NCBI GenBank assembly: GCA_031261605.1
Contig: JAISJI010000060.1
Coordinates: 211,337 to 275,336 of the forward strand
Reading direction: 5' to 3'
Length of the DNA: 64,000 nt
Origin: Ignavibacteria bacterium
GTDB lineage: Bacteria > Bacteroidota > Ignavibacteria > Kapaibacteriales > UBA2268
Part shown: piece after piece, positions 10,083 through 18,686 of the stretch
How the letters are laid out: the number at the start of each line of letters is the position of its first letter
Position numbering within the stretch: the stretch's first letter is position 1
Made by a program: the position numbers and the translations under genes
Notes under the pieces: generated by a model
Told to the model about the DNA's origin: nothing
The model's database searches: none
What the model saw: the letters and a program-made list of their open reading frames with translations, nothing else

Positions 10083-10250
10083 ACAACTATTGCAGTAAAA
10101 TCATAGTCCATCATCCAAATCTGTTTAATCATAGTTCAGACACAAAAAAAGTTATCCACACTACAAAAAAAATCTTTTTTATATGAAGGAAATATACTAA
10201 TTTGTATTCATAAACATTCTGTTTTTATCCTCCACTCTTACCCATATCGG

Positions 10251-10431
10251 CAACTTTACATAATGGAGTTTATATTGACGCCACATCTAACTCCTTGTAT
10301 TATCGCTACTTAGCAACGCCACTCCACCATCAAATCTCCCAAAATCTCCATTTCCCCGTCTTGTCAAAAACTTAACATCTTCATATTTCAGCACTTACAT
10401 TTTTCAATATAAACTCCATTATGTAAAGTTG
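10251..10431. repeat. 181-bp element bounded by perfect 28-bp inverted repeats
   Basis: Positions 10251-10278 and 10404-10431 are exact reverse complements over 28 bp, and pairing stops sharply on both the outer and inner sides. The 125-bp interior has no open frame worth calling. Within the gene-free stretch 9980-10514 this is the main structure, together with the C-rich repeats upstream and a terminator-like hairpin at 10442-10477. It could be a non-autonomous transposable element (MITE), the two ends of a decayed IS, or an invertible switch. No clear target-site duplication flanks it. Confidence 0.85.
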
Positions 10432-10441
10432 GAATGTGCGG

Positions 10442-10477
10442 AGCCCTCTCCCCTATTGGTGATGGGGGGCTGTTTTT
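10442..10477 (+). terminator. Terminator-like hairpin upstream of the uracil-DNA glycosylase gene
   Basis: AGCCC at 10442 pairs with GGGCT at 10467-10471, extended by a C-rich/G-rich stem with a small bulge around the loop TATTGGTGA, and is followed by GTTTTT. It lies 11 nt beyond the 28-bp inverted repeat and 38 nt before the ATG at 10515. It would stop read-through from the left, or act as an attenuator if a promoter lies upstream. Confidence 0.55.
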
Positions 10478-10514
10478 AAATGTTGCGAAATTATATTCAC
10501 ATACTTATATTATT

Positions 10515-11102
10515 ATGGAAAAACAAAAACAAAAAGCAGAACTTGACGAATTGAAAAAGCAAGTTTCTGACTGTCAGCAGTGCGAGTTATCAAAAACTCG
10601 AAAGAATATCGTATTTGGAGAAGGAAATCCCAATGCCGATATTATGGTAATCGGCGAGGCACCCGGTGCAAACGAAGATGAGCAAGGACGTCCCTTCGTA
10701 GGAAAAGCAGGCAACTTGGTTACCGAAGTTTTGGAATCCGTAAATTTGACCCGAGGGGAAGTTTATATTTCAAATGTATGCAAATGTCGTCCGCCTGAAA
10801 ACAACCTGAATCAACATCAATCAGCAGTGGATGCTTGCGAAGCATATTTGCAAAAAGAAATAGCAATTATTAAGCCGAAATTTATATTGGCACTTGGGTT
10901 GACTGCAGCAAAATCATTACTCAAAAAACAAATCAGCCAAAATGATTTGATGAGTAATATTCACGGCAAAGTATTTGATTATCAGGACACCAAAATACTT
11001 GTAACGTATCACCCAACAGCACGTATTTCGCCGTTGGATATTATTTTAGCCGATGTAAGGCAGATTCCTGAGATTATTAACCCTAATTCAAAGGAGGTGT
11101 AA
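10515..11102 (+). CDS. Family-4/5-type uracil-DNA glycosylase
   Basis: The 195-residue protein removes uracil from DNA at the start of base-excision repair. Motif 1 is [20 protein letters not shown] and the C-terminal motif is YHPTARIS. Four cysteines, in CQQC near residue 15 and in NVCKCRPP plus a later Cys in DACEAYL, match the iron-sulphur ligands of family-4 enzymes. The frame is open 27 codons further upstream, but that part reads through the terminator-like hairpin and makes no sense as protein. ATG at 10515 begins [13 protein letters not shown] and fits family length. The SHOCT gene follows after 5 nt, with a GGAGGTG just before this gene's stop that can serve as its ribosome-binding site. 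Confidence 0.9.
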   Translation: MEKQKQKAELDELKKQVSDCQQCELSKTRKNIVFGEGNPNADIMVIGEAPGANEDEQGRPFVGKAGNLVTEVLESVNLTRGEVYISNVCKCRPPENNLNQHQSAVDACEAYLQKEIAIIKPKFILALGLTAAKSLLKKQISQNDLMSNIHGKVFDYQDTKILVTYHPTARISPLDIILADVRQIPEIINPNSKEV

Positions 11103-11107
11103 GAGAT

Positions 11108-11356
11108 ATGAATCCATTCAAAACAATCCTAAAAATTGCTAATGCAGCAGATACTCTTACGGATACTGCAATAGTTGGCGCAGTAGATACGATTGGCGGA
11201 GGTGTTCAACTTGCTGGAACAGCAATAAATAATACACAGCAATCAGCTATTACTAGCAACAAAATGAAGCAATTAGCAAAGTTCAAAGAAATGTTGGACT
11301 CCGGGCTAATTAGCGAGGAAGATTATAACACAAAGAAAGCCGAAATTTTATCATAA
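11108..11356 (+). CDS. Small SHOCT-domain protein
   Basis: This is an 82-residue protein. Residues about 55-82 (KFKEMLDSGLISEEDYNTKKAEIL) form a SHOCT domain, a short C-terminal helix-turn module seen at the ends of many unrelated small proteins and thought to mediate oligomerisation. The N-terminal part is rich in Ala, Thr and Gly with no signal peptide. A strong AAAGGAGGTG lies about 10 nt upstream of the ATG. It follows the uracil-DNA glycosylase gene with a 5-nt gap and ends at a good terminator, so the two form an operon. Its function is unknown. Confidence 0.8.
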   Translation: MNPFKTILKIANAADTLTDTAIVGAVDTIGGGVQLAGTAINNTQQSAITSNKMKQLAKFKEMLDSGLISEEDYNTKKAEILS

Positions 11357-11377
11357 TCTTTCCTTGTTAATTATCGT

Positions 11378-11412
11378 AAGGCGACCTCCCCACCACGGAA
11401 GGTCGCCTTTTA
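11378..11412 (+). terminator. Rho-independent terminator after the glycosylase-SHOCT pair
   Basis: AAGGCGACCT at 11378-11387 pairs with AGGTCGCCTT at 11400-11409 and is followed by TTTT within GCCTTTTATC. It is a strong 10-bp stem with a T-run, placed 22 nt after the SHOCT stop codon. Confidence 0.9.
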
Positions 11413-11469
11413 TCTTTTGGAAGTTTGCGACACTACCTCTCACAATTAGGTTTTTTACCGAAATATTCG

Positions 11470-11477
11470 TATATTTG
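11470..11477 (+). promoter_or_regulatory. Bacteroidota-type -7 box TATATTTG for the glycosyltransferase gene
   Basis: TATATTTG matches the TAnnTTTG -7 element exactly and lies 31 nt before the ATG at 11509. A clear TTTG -33 box at the expected spacing is not seen. Its place argues against the upstream in-frame start at 11425, which would lie before the promoter. Confidence 0.6.
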
Positions 11478-11508
11478 TAATCTTAATTCCTATAAGCAGC
11501 ATAATAAA

Positions 11509-12843
11509 ATGTCAGAAACACTATTTGATGCAATAAAAAACATCAATGAAATACAACCGAGCCATTCGCCTCTACGAAATATCCGCAAAGTGTTAGTGAT
11601 AGCGTATTACTTTCCGCCATTGGGGCTTAGTGGAGTGCAACGAACATTGAAATTTGTTCGCTATTTACCCGATTATGATTGGCAGCCAATCGTTCTTACA
11701 ACCGGTGCTACAAATTACTACGCTTTTGACGAAACGATGGAGAAAGAAGTTGCAGGAACGCTCATTTATAGGACAGAGAAAGACCCAATTAATCCAAGTA
11801 AGAACCCACAATATAAAACAGCAGCGTATCCATCCCGATTTATGCAGAAAACACGACAAATAATCACGCAAACGCTTCTTGTGCCGGATAGTAGAATTAA
11901 GTGGAAGAAGTATGCAGTGGCGACAGGTAGCAAAATTATTGAAGAGCATAAGGATATTAATCTGATTTTTGCAACTGCCCCTCCATTTACGGACTTCTTA
12001 GTTGCGAAGGAGTTATCGCTACGTTATGATATTCCATTTGTTACTGATTACCGCGACCTTTGGACTGATAATCCGCAATATTTTTTTCCAACACCACTAC
12101 ATCATAGAAAGCATTTGAATTTAGAGACCGATGTGTTAAAGTTCTCTCGCAAGACATTTGTGATTACGCGTGCAATGAAGGAGAAGTTGCTTGGTAGTTA
12201 TCATTTTCTTAATCATAATGACATTGCAATAGTTCCACACGGCTACGATGAAGCGGACTTTTCTCCGAGGAACATTAGACCGGATGGAAAGAAATTTGTA
12301 ATTACGCATTGCGGGCTTTTCCCCGACAGCAGAACGCCTAAGTATTTTCTCAAAGCATTAAACCAATTCTTATCCAAGCAACCGGAAGCACGCAAATTCA
12401 TTGAAGCACGCTTCGTTGGAATTATGAAAAAGGAGCATATTAATTTGATTAATCGCTATAAACTATCGGACGTATGCAAATTTACCGGATACTTACCACA
12501 TAAAGAATCAGTGATGCAGTTATTAGAATCAGATGTATTGTGGATGATGCTGCGAAACAATATAGAGACACCCGGCAGATTCTACGAGTATATAGGAGCA
12601 AGGAAAACGATGCTAATTTGCATTCCAAAAGGTAGCATTAGTGAGATAGCAGAAGAAAGCAACGCTTCACTAATAGCCAAGCCAACTGATGTAGCGGATA
12701 TTGAAAAGAAAATCTCCATTCTATATGATTTATGGAAGCAGCATAAATTGCCGACACCATCGGTAGAATTCATTCAGAACTATGAGCGAAAGGAATTAAC
12801 AAAGCGACTCGCAAGGGAAATCTCTTTTGTAGCAAAGGACTAG
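11509..12843 (+). CDS. GT4-like glycosyltransferase
   Basis: The 444-residue cytoplasmic protein shows the two-Rossmann (GT-B) layout of GT4-type glycosyltransferases. The N-terminal VLVIAYYFPPLGLSGVQRTLKF is the usual donor-side opening for this family, followed by DWQPIVLTT. The C-terminal half has FVITHCGLFPDSRTPKYFLKAL, then FTGYLPHKESVMQLLESDVLW and GRFYEYIGARKTMLICIPKGS, which includes the Glu-containing nucleotide-sugar region. It probably adds a sugar to a surface polysaccharide or glycolipid. The frame is open to 11425, but ATG 11509 lies downstream of a TATATTTG box and begins MSETLFDAI, so I prefer it. It stands alone between terminators. Confidence 0.82.
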   Translation: MSETLFDAIKNINEIQPSHSPLRNIRKVLVIAYYFPPLGLSGVQRTLKFVRYLPDYDWQPIVLTTGATNYYAFDETMEKEVAGTLIYRTEKDPINPSKNPQYKTAAYPSRFMQKTRQIITQTLLVPDSRIKWKKYAVATGSKIIEEHKDINLIFATAPPFTDFLVAKELSLRYDIPFVTDYRDLWTDNPQYFFPTPLHHRKHLNLETDVLKFSRKTFVITRAMKEKLLGSYHFLNHNDIAIVPHGYDEADFSPRNIRPDGKKFVITHCGLFPDSRTPKYFLKALNQFLSKQPEARKFIEARFVGIMKKEHINLINRYKLSDVCKFTGYLPHKESVMQLLESDVLWMMLRNNIETPGRFYEYIGARKTMLICIPKGSISEIAEESNASLIAKPTDVADIEKKISILYDLWKQHKLPTPSVEFIQNYERKELTKRLAREISFVAKD

Positions 12844-12852
12844 CATATAACA

Positions 12853-12884
12853 AAATATCCTCCACTTTGCAGCAGAGGATATTT
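12853..12884. terminator. Shared bidirectional terminator between the GT4 and ammonium-channel genes
   Basis: AAATATCCTC at 12853-12862 and GAGGATATTT at 12875-12884 form a perfect 10-bp stem with A-runs on the left and T-runs on the right. It sits between convergent genes (stops at 12843 and 12908), so it can serve both. Confidence 0.85.
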
Positions 12885-12907
12885 GTATTTGGAATACGAA
12901 ACTTGTG

Positions 12908-14146
12908 TTATAGCACGCCTTCATCGTAAGCTATTTCTCCGTGTATAGCTGAATCTAGTCCAGCCAATTCTTGCTTCTCGCTAACTCTCACCGGAGTAAT
13001 TTTATTAATCACCCAGAGCATAAAGTAAGTGAAAATAAAAGCATAAGCAGCAGCAACAGCAACGGATATTACTTCTTTGAAGAAGAATGTGGAATCACCG
13101 AACCATAAGCCATCAGCACCTCCTGGATTTACGTGCTTAGATGCGAATACGCCTAAGAGTATAGTTCCGATAACACCACCGATACCATGAACGCCCCATA
13201 CATCAAGGGCGTCATCCCATTTCTTTTTGTTCTTCAATTCCACCGCTAAGTAGCAACCAGCACCAGCACATATACCGATAATTGGTGCAGCCCATAGCGG
13301 CACAAAGCCAGCACACGGAGTAATGGTCGCCAATCCTGCAATAGAGCCGGTAAGAATTCCAACGAACTTCGGCTGCCTCTTGCGTATCCATTCTATAACC
13401 AGCCACGTGACTAATGCAAAGGATGCAGCAACGTCTGTGTTTAAAAACGCATTGGCAGTTACACCATCTACTCGCAACTCACTACCAGCATTGAAGCCAT
13501 ACCAACCGAACCAGAGTAGCCCTGTTCCGATAGCAACGAGCGGAATACTATTTGGCGTGGAGTCCTTATCTACACGCTCACCTACGAAGAATACAGATGC
13601 AAGTGCAGCGAAGCCAGCAGTAGCGTGAACAACTATACCACCAGCGAAGTCCAATACGCCCCAATCTGCAAGTAATCCACCGCCCCAAACCATGTGACAG
13701 AATGGGTAGTACACTAAGAATTGCCATACAGTAAGAAATATCATATATCCCTTAAATGTAACGCGATTGACGAATGCACCAGTGATTAGTGCTGGAGTGA
13801 TGATGGCGAACATCATCTGGAATGCAATGAATACGAATTCCGGTATTTCATTATTACCAGCGAACATTGACTCGGGCGTAACACCCATTAGCATAGCTTT
13901 GTCAAAGTTGCCGATGATACCAAGGAAGTCGCTCCCAGTAGCTAACGAGCCACTGAAGCATAGAGAGTAACCTACTAAAAACCAGAGCAAAGTAGACCAT
14001 CCCATTGAGACGAAACTTTGCACCATAATTCCTAATATGTTGCGTTTGGAGGCGAGACCTCCATAAAAGAATGCAAGCGCCGGAGTCATTAACATAACTA
14101 AACTCGTGCAGACAAGCATAAAACCAGTAGAACCTGAATTAAACAT
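12908..14146 (-). CDS. amt: Ammonium channel of the Amt family
   Basis: The 412-residue inner-membrane protein is an Amt/MEP/Rh channel that takes up ammonium. Eleven hydrophobic segments are visible. Family hallmarks include PALAFFYGGLASKRN, ITPALITGAFVNRV, the first pore His in DFAGGIVVHATAGFAAL and the second in DVWGVHGIGGVIGTILLG. These twin histidines line the conduction pore and are both present. It begins MFNSGSTGFMLV directly at the first segment, without a cleavable leader. The usual partner, a GlnK/PII gene, is not next to it; the neighbour on the same strand upstream is a GT9 glycosyltransferase gene after a 120-nt AT-rich gap. No NtrC-type promoter was recognised. Confidence 0.96.
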   Translation of the reverse strand: MFNSGSTGFMLVCTSLVMLMTPALAFFYGGLASKRNILGIMVQSFVSMGWSTLLWFLVGYSLCFSGSLATGSDFLGIIGNFDKAMLMGVTPESMFAGNNEIPEFVFIAFQMMFAIITPALITGAFVNRVTFKGYMIFLTVWQFLVYYPFCHMVWGGGLLADWGVLDFAGGIVVHATAGFAALASVFFVGERVDKDSTPNSIPLVAIGTGLLWFGWYGFNAGSELRVDGVTANAFLNTDVAASFALVTWLVIEWIRKRQPKFVGILTGSIAGLATITPCAGFVPLWAAPIIGICAGAGCYLAVELKNKKKWDDALDVWGVHGIGGVIGTILLGVFASKHVNPGGADGLWFGDSTFFFKEVISVAVAAAYAFIFTYFMLWVINKITPVRVSEKQELAGLDSAIHGEIAYDEGVL

Positions 14147-14266
14147 AAATACCTCTTATTTTGTTTAACATTTGTTAATTAATTGTTCTTATCTAAACAA
14201 AATATAATACTATTTTACTAATATCATATTATTTTATTATTTTTTGTGCATTTTTTTTCACAATAT

Positions 14267-15313
14267 CTAAGTTTTAATGATTTCATTTACTTGCCGAACA
14301 ATGTCTTCTAAATTGATATGCTCCAATGTTTCATCCGCTGTTGTTATTGCTCTATACTCTAAATGATACGGATACCAAGGGCTATGCTGCATATTGGGTG
14401 ATGTTAAATACATAACCACTACTGGTATTTTGAATGCAGAGCAAAGATGCACAATAGATGTATCCGGTGTGATAATATAACTACACGTAACCACTTCATT
14501 TGCAAAAGTATCGAAGTCCTTGCACAAACCGGTGATTAATTTTGGGAATTTGTTTGCATAATTCTCTGAAACATCCATATATTGCTGGGTATAGAACAGA
14601 CGTATTTCATAATTCGGATAATGTTTATACAAATATTCTATTGCATCAAAAGCATTCCAATATCTACTTTTAGTTACACCGGAAAGGTTAATGCCTATTC
14701 GTTGATTGCGTTTTGTTGTTTGAACAGGATATTCCAATTCCAAATTTTGCTCCGATGGATTAATCCCAAATGCGATAAGTAAATTGCATAACCGCTCTAC
14801 AATATTAGAGTTAAATCTATTGAGCATTGGAACGGTATAATCATATATTTGTGAATTCTTTTTATCAATACCCAGCGCAAAAATAGGATTTGCATATTTG
14901 ATAATGATTGCAGAAGTGGTAGAGGTGGCATCAAATAGGTCAATAATTAAATCATATTTCCGCCTATTCAATTTCCTAAGAAGTGCTATATACTTGCCTA
15001 TGGATTTCTCTAATACATAGATATTGCTAACATATCTCTCAATACATTTCTTCGCTGTAACATTGCGGCTGCTCAACAAAATATCAATCTCTGCATCTGG
15101 TAAATGCTTCCGCAGAATGCGAACAAATGAAGTAGAGATAAGCAAATCTCCTATCCTATCTTGGCGTAGCAACAATATTCTTGGCTTGGTATCAAAATAA
15201 AATGCGTTTTCTATGCGAGTGAGCGGATAGGTCAATCTATTTTGAGTAACCAACTTGTTTACTACTTTTTTTATTGCAAGTTCAACTTTTTTTAATAACT
15301 TTTCGTTTTTCAT
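14267..15313 (-). CDS. GT9-family glycosyltransferase (heptosyltransferase-like)
   Basis: The 348-residue protein belongs to glycosyltransferase family 9, whose known members add heptose to the lipopolysaccharide core from ADP-heptose. The start of the fold is PRILLLRQDRIGDLLISTSF (about residue 50), followed by LRKHLPDAEIDILLS. The C-terminal acceptor half has IGINLSGVTKSRYWN, then ITPDTSIVHLCSAFKIPVVVMY with the conserved Asp/Ser/His block. A gene for the ADP-heptose epimerase HldD lies in the same window at 60365, which fits a heptose donor, though other sugars are possible. A TATATTG box at 15321-15327 ends only 7 nt before the ATG at 15313, implying a very short or absent leader. Confidence 0.87.
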   Translation of the reverse strand: MKNEKLLKKVELAIKKVVNKLVTQNRLTYPLTRIENAFYFDTKPRILLLRQDRIGDLLISTSFVRILRKHLPDAEIDILLSSRNVTAKKCIERYVSNIYVLEKSIGKYIALLRKLNRRKYDLIIDLFDATSTTSAIIIKYANPIFALGIDKKNSQIYDYTVPMLNRFNSNIVERLCNLLIAFGINPSEQNLELEYPVQTTKRNQRIGINLSGVTKSRYWNAFDAIEYLYKHYPNYEIRLFYTQQYMDVSENYANKFPKLITGLCKDFDTFANEVVTCSYIITPDTSIVHLCSAFKIPVVVMYLTSPNMQHSPWYPYHLEYRAITTADETLEHINLEDIVRQVNEIIKT

Positions 15314-15393
15314 TTACATACAATATAGCAAAAAAAAACTATACTTTTTATTTGCGATAGTGTTTGTTTTGAAAAAAAATGCTATATTGTAAA

Positions 15394-15813
15394 ATGAAAA
15401 GGATAACAATACTTATACTCTGTTTAATCTCGGTTGCTATATTATACGCTGGGACTTGTACATTGGACTACTTCAAAGCTACATCAAACGGCGAAGCGGT
15501 TAATATTGAATGGAAAACAACCCTTGAAAATGGTGTGCAGCGTTTTGAAGTTGAACGTATGACTACCAATGGATATACCGTCATCAATACGCAAAAAGCA
15601 TTAAATAAACCAGGGACTTATAAATATACCGACTCCGACATATTCACCAAAGAAACACAATTACAATCTGTTACCACAGCGACATATCGCCTCAAAATAT
15701 GCTATTCTCCAGCAACACCAGAACAACCAGCTTACTCGGAACCAATTACCGTTACACGCAATATGAGTAGCATCAAACGCACACTCGGTATGCTCAAAGA
15801 AATGTTTAAATAG
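15394..15813 (+). CDS. Small secreted beta-sandwich protein, no sorting domain
   Basis: The 139-residue product starts MKRITILILCLISVAILYAG, a clear signal peptide. The rest (CTLDYFKATSNGEAVNIEWKT, then ENGVQRFEVERM) reads like a single fibronectin-III-like beta-sandwich as found in T9SS cargo proteins, but the protein stops without the C-terminal sorting domain. The frame is open five codons further up, but that ATG lies in front of a TATATTG box at 15383-15389, so I take ATG 15394. That box ends 4 nt before the ATG, suggesting a leaderless message. The dCMP deaminase gene follows 32 nt later. Role unknown; probably periplasmic or surface. Confidence 0.7.
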   Translation: MKRITILILCLISVAILYAGTCTLDYFKATSNGEAVNIEWKTTLENGVQRFEVERMTTNGYTVINTQKALNKPGTYKYTDSDIFTKETQLQSVTTATYRLKICYSPATPEQPAYSEPITVTRNMSSIKRTLGMLKEMFK

Positions 15814-15845
15814 CCATTCACACACCATCTACTATATATGATATT

Positions 15846-16379
15846 ATGGAACGTCCAGATTGGGACAAATTGTATATTACAATGTGCTACCTTGTAGGAA
15901 TGCGTAGTTTGGATAAGCATACGCACGTCGGCTCTGTCGTTACCGATGCAGATAATGTGCTTGTCTCAACCGGCTATAATTCCTTGCCACGCGGTATTGA
16001 AGTAGATGCTGATGGAAAGCGTATTTCACGCGAGAATGGCGAAAAGTATTTTTGGATTGAACACGCTGAACGCAATGCTATATATAATGCTGCAAGGCGT
16101 GGAACAATACTCAAGGGATGCAAATTGTATGTGCCGTGGAATCCTTGCACTGACTGCGCTCGTGCTATTATCCAAACAGGAATTAGCGAAGTGATAATAC
16201 ACCAAAATGGACAGGACTTCTACGATAAACACACCGATGGAAAATGGCTTCAGTCATATCAAATAATGCACGATATGTTTGATGAGTCCGGTGTGGAAAC
16301 ACGCTACATCACTTGCGATATTGTTACTCCAACTATCTTTATGAATGGCATTTCCTTTGACGCTTTAGAGAATATTTAA
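15846..16379 (+). CDS. dCMP deaminase family protein
   Basis: The 177-residue protein is a zinc-dependent deaminase of the cytidine/deoxycytidylate family. The zinc site is intact: HAERNAI carries the His and the catalytic Glu, and PWNPCTDCARAI supplies two Cys. GMRSLDKHTHVGSVVTDAD is the usual N-terminal block. dCMP deaminase turns dCMP into dUMP, which is the substrate of thymidylate synthase; a flavin-dependent thymidylate synthase (thyX) is present at 57035 in this window. A relative such as the ComE/ribD-type deaminases is possible, but the size and the first block favour dCMP deaminase. It ends at a strong terminator just upstream of thrS. Confidence 0.85.
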   Translation: MERPDWDKLYITMCYLVGMRSLDKHTHVGSVVTDADNVLVSTGYNSLPRGIEVDADGKRISRENGEKYFWIEHAERNAIYNAARRGTILKGCKLYVPWNPCTDCARAIIQTGISEVIIHQNGQDFYDKHTDGKWLQSYQIMHDMFDESGVETRYITCDIVTPTIFMNGISFDALENI

Positions 16380-16401
16380 CCCGCAAAATCATTTGCATAA
16401 C

Positions 16402-16436
16402 AGCAATATACATCATAAGTATATTGCTATTTTTTT
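16402..16436 (+). terminator. Rho-independent terminator after the deaminase gene
   Basis: AGCAATATAC at 16402-16411 pairs with GTATATTGCT at 16419-16428, loop ATCATAA, followed by ATTTTTTT. It separates the deaminase gene from thrS. Confidence 0.9.
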
Positions 16437-16478
16437 GTTTCTATTGCCCGATACCATAATAAATTCCCATTATTTTCG

Positions 16479-16486
16479 TATATTGC
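16479..16486 (+). promoter_or_regulatory. -7 box TATATTGC for the thrS operon
   Basis: TATATTGC lies 32 nt before the thrS ATG and just after the terminator at 16402-16436, which isolates thrS from the upstream operon. No TTTG at the ideal N19 spacing. Confidence 0.5.
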
Positions 16487-16518
16487 ACGTCTATTAACAA
16501 TATAAAATTACGCTTACT

Positions 16519-18447
16519 ATGAAAATTAAATTTCCTGACGGCAACATACGCGAGTATCCCAATAATACGACCGGCTACGAAATAGCTAAATCTATCTCCG
16601 ATGGCTTGGCACGCAACGCCATTGCTATCAGTGTAGATGGCACTATTTACGATATATTCCATCCCATTTCACAAGATTGCGACCTACGCATTCTCACTTT
16701 TGACGACGAAGATGGCAAAAAAGTATATTGGCATTCATCTGCTCACCTTATGGCTGAAGCATTGCAACATCTATATCCGGGTATCAAATTCGGCATCGGT
16801 CCTGCTATAGAAATGGGCTTCTACTACGATGTAGATTTGCCCGAAGGAACTAAATTGACAGCAGAAGAACTACCTATCATAGAAGCAAAGATGATGGAAT
16901 TAGCAAAAACAAATGCCAATTTCGTCCGCGAGAATGTAGAGTGGAATGATGCAATGAAACATTGGCGAGATGAAATAAAAGACGAATACAAAGCCGAACT
17001 ATTGGAAGGTTTCCAAGGACAAGAAATATCTTTTTATAAACACAACACATTCACCGACTTATGTCGTGGTCCGCATTTACCAAATACCGGCTTCATAAAA
17101 TCCGTGAAACTACTATCTATTGCTGGTGCATACTGGCGTGGCGATAGCAATCGCAAAATGATGACACGCATCTATGGCATAACTTTCCCAAAAAAGAAAT
17201 TGTTGGATGATTACCTAACTATGCGTGAGGAAGCAGAAAAAAGAGACCACCGCAAACTTGGCAAAGAACTTGATATATATATGATTACGCCAAACATAGG
17301 TGGCGGTCTTCCTGTTTGGTTGCCTAATGGAACACGTATGCGTCGCATCATTGAGGACTTTATGCGTAAAGAGCATATTAAACGCGGATACAAAGAAGTG
17401 GTTACGCCACATCTGGGCAATCTCAATCTGTATAAAACTTCCGGACATTATCCATATTATTCCGATTCGCAATTTCCACCAATGATAATTGATGATGAAG
17501 AGTATTTGCTTAAACCAATGAATTGTCCGCACCATCACCAGATATATCTTAACAATCCGCATTCATACAAGGACTTACCACTACGTCTATTTGAACTCGG
17601 CACTGTCTATCGCTACGAGCAATCTGGCGAACTCAGCGGTCTTACACGTGTTCGCGGCTTTACTCAAGATGATGCCCACCTGTATTGCACAGTAGAGCAA
17701 CTGAAAGACGAAGTGAAAGATGTCGTGGCTCTCATCCATTACCAATTCAAAGTATTCGGTATGGCTGATAACATTGAAACACGCTTGTCCTTCCGCGATA
17801 ATGAAAAAACTAAATATGGTGGCGAAATAGAACTATGGGATAAAGCACAGCGTGAAATCACAGAAGTCGCCGAAGAACTCGGTCTTAACTACGTCATTGC
17901 AGAGGGTGAAGCAGCGTTCTATGGTCCAAAAATTGACTTCATTATCAAAGATGCTATTGGTCGCAAATGGCAACTCGGCACCGTGCAAGTAGATTACGTT
18001 ATGCCGGAACGCTTTAATTTGGAATACATAGGTGCAGATAATGCTCCACATCGTCCAGTAGTTATTCATCGCGCTCCTCTCGGCAGTATGGAACGCTTTA
18101 TGGCTATACTAATTGAGCATTACGCAGGCAACTTCCCATTCTGGATTTGCCCTACTCAAATCAGTATCTTACCTATCGGCACAGCACAATTTGAATATGC
18201 ACAAAAATTAGATGATAAACTTACGGCACTTGGCTTCCGCACTAAAATAGACACTCGTAACGAAAAAATTAATCGTAAAATTGCCGAAAGCGAACAACAA
18301 AAAATTCCTTTCGCTCTTATTATCGGTCAGAAGGAAATGGATGCCAATACTATATCTGTTCGCCAACATACCAAAGGCGATATTGGTGCTAAAACACAAG
18401 CAGAAATTATTGATATTTTCTCTGAACTTATAGCAAATAAAAAATAA
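16519..18447 (+). CDS. thrS: Threonine-tRNA ligase
   Basis: The 642-residue enzyme charges tRNA-Thr with threonine in the cytoplasm and has the normal domain order and length. It has an N-terminal TGS domain (about 1-60), an editing domain with VYWHSSAHLMAEAL and SFYKHNTFTDLCRGPHLPNTG, the class II catalytic core (about 240-530) and the anticodon-binding domain (about 540-640). Zinc-binding catalytic residues are visible in LKPMNCPHHHQIY and later in VVIHRAPLGSMERF. Class II motif 2 is LRLFELGTVYRYEQSGELSGLTRVRGFTQDD in outline. The tatA gene follows 6 nt after the stop and the BatA-like gene 41 nt further, so the three probably share a transcript from the TATATTGC box at 16479. Confidence 0.98.
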   Translation: MKIKFPDGNIREYPNNTTGYEIAKSISDGLARNAIAISVDGTIYDIFHPISQDCDLRILTFDDEDGKKVYWHSSAHLMAEALQHLYPGIKFGIGPAIEMGFYYDVDLPEGTKLTAEELPIIEAKMMELAKTNANFVRENVEWNDAMKHWRDEIKDEYKAELLEGFQGQEISFYKHNTFTDLCRGPHLPNTGFIKSVKLLSIAGAYWRGDSNRKMMTRIYGITFPKKKLLDDYLTMREEAEKRDHRKLGKELDIYMITPNIGGGLPVWLPNGTRMRRIIEDFMRKEHIKRGYKEVVTPHLGNLNLYKTSGHYPYYSDSQFPPMIIDDEEYLLKPMNCPHHHQIYLNNPHSYKDLPLRLFELGTVYRYEQSGELSGLTRVRGFTQDDAHLYCTVEQLKDEVKDVVALIHYQFKVFGMADNIETRLSFRDNEKTKYGGEIELWDKAQREITEVAEELGLNYVIAEGEAAFYGPKIDFIIKDAIGRKWQLGTVQVDYVMPERFNLEYIGADNAPHRPVVIHRAPLGSMERFMAILIEHYAGNFPFWICPTQISILPIGTAQFEYAQKLDDKLTALGFRTKIDTRNEKINRKIAESEQQKIPFALIIGQKEMDANTISVRQHTKGDIGAKTQAEIIDIFSELIANKK

Positions 18448-18453
18448 CTAACT

Positions 18454-18645
18454 ATGTTTGACATCGGTGGCGGCGAACTTATTCTTATTCTCGTTGCATT
18501 CGTTGTGCTGTTCGGTCCACAGAAAATACCGGATATTACGCGAACGCTGGGTAAAGGTATGCGTAAAGTTAAAGATGCTCAGAACGAACTGAAAAAACAA
18601 TTTGACGATATTGAAAAAGACATTAATAAAAATATTAATCCATAA
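18454..18645 (+). CDS. tatA: Twin-arginine translocase subunit TatA
   Basis: The 63-residue protein has the TatA form: a short N-terminal membrane helix (ELILILVAFVVLFGPQKIP) with the conserved FGP hinge, then an amphipathic helix (ITRTLGKGMRKVKDAQNELKKQF) and an acidic, Asn-rich tail. TatA forms the pore or membrane-weakening patch with TatC, encoded at 9206. Its short length suits TatA rather than TatB, though single bifunctional TatA/E proteins occur in Bacteroidota. It lies 6 nt after thrS. Confidence 0.93.
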   Translation: MFDIGGGELILILVAFVVLFGPQKIPDITRTLGKGMRKVKDAQNELKKQFDDIEKDINKNINP

Positions 18646-18686
18646 CATCATAAATATCAATCGTCTGAACTGAATAAAATAACTAA

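Noticed and set aside
10434..10514. N-terminal extension of the uracil-DNA glycosylase frame
   Set aside because: The extension codes across a GC hairpin that looks like a terminator, has no ribosome site and is not seen in the family.
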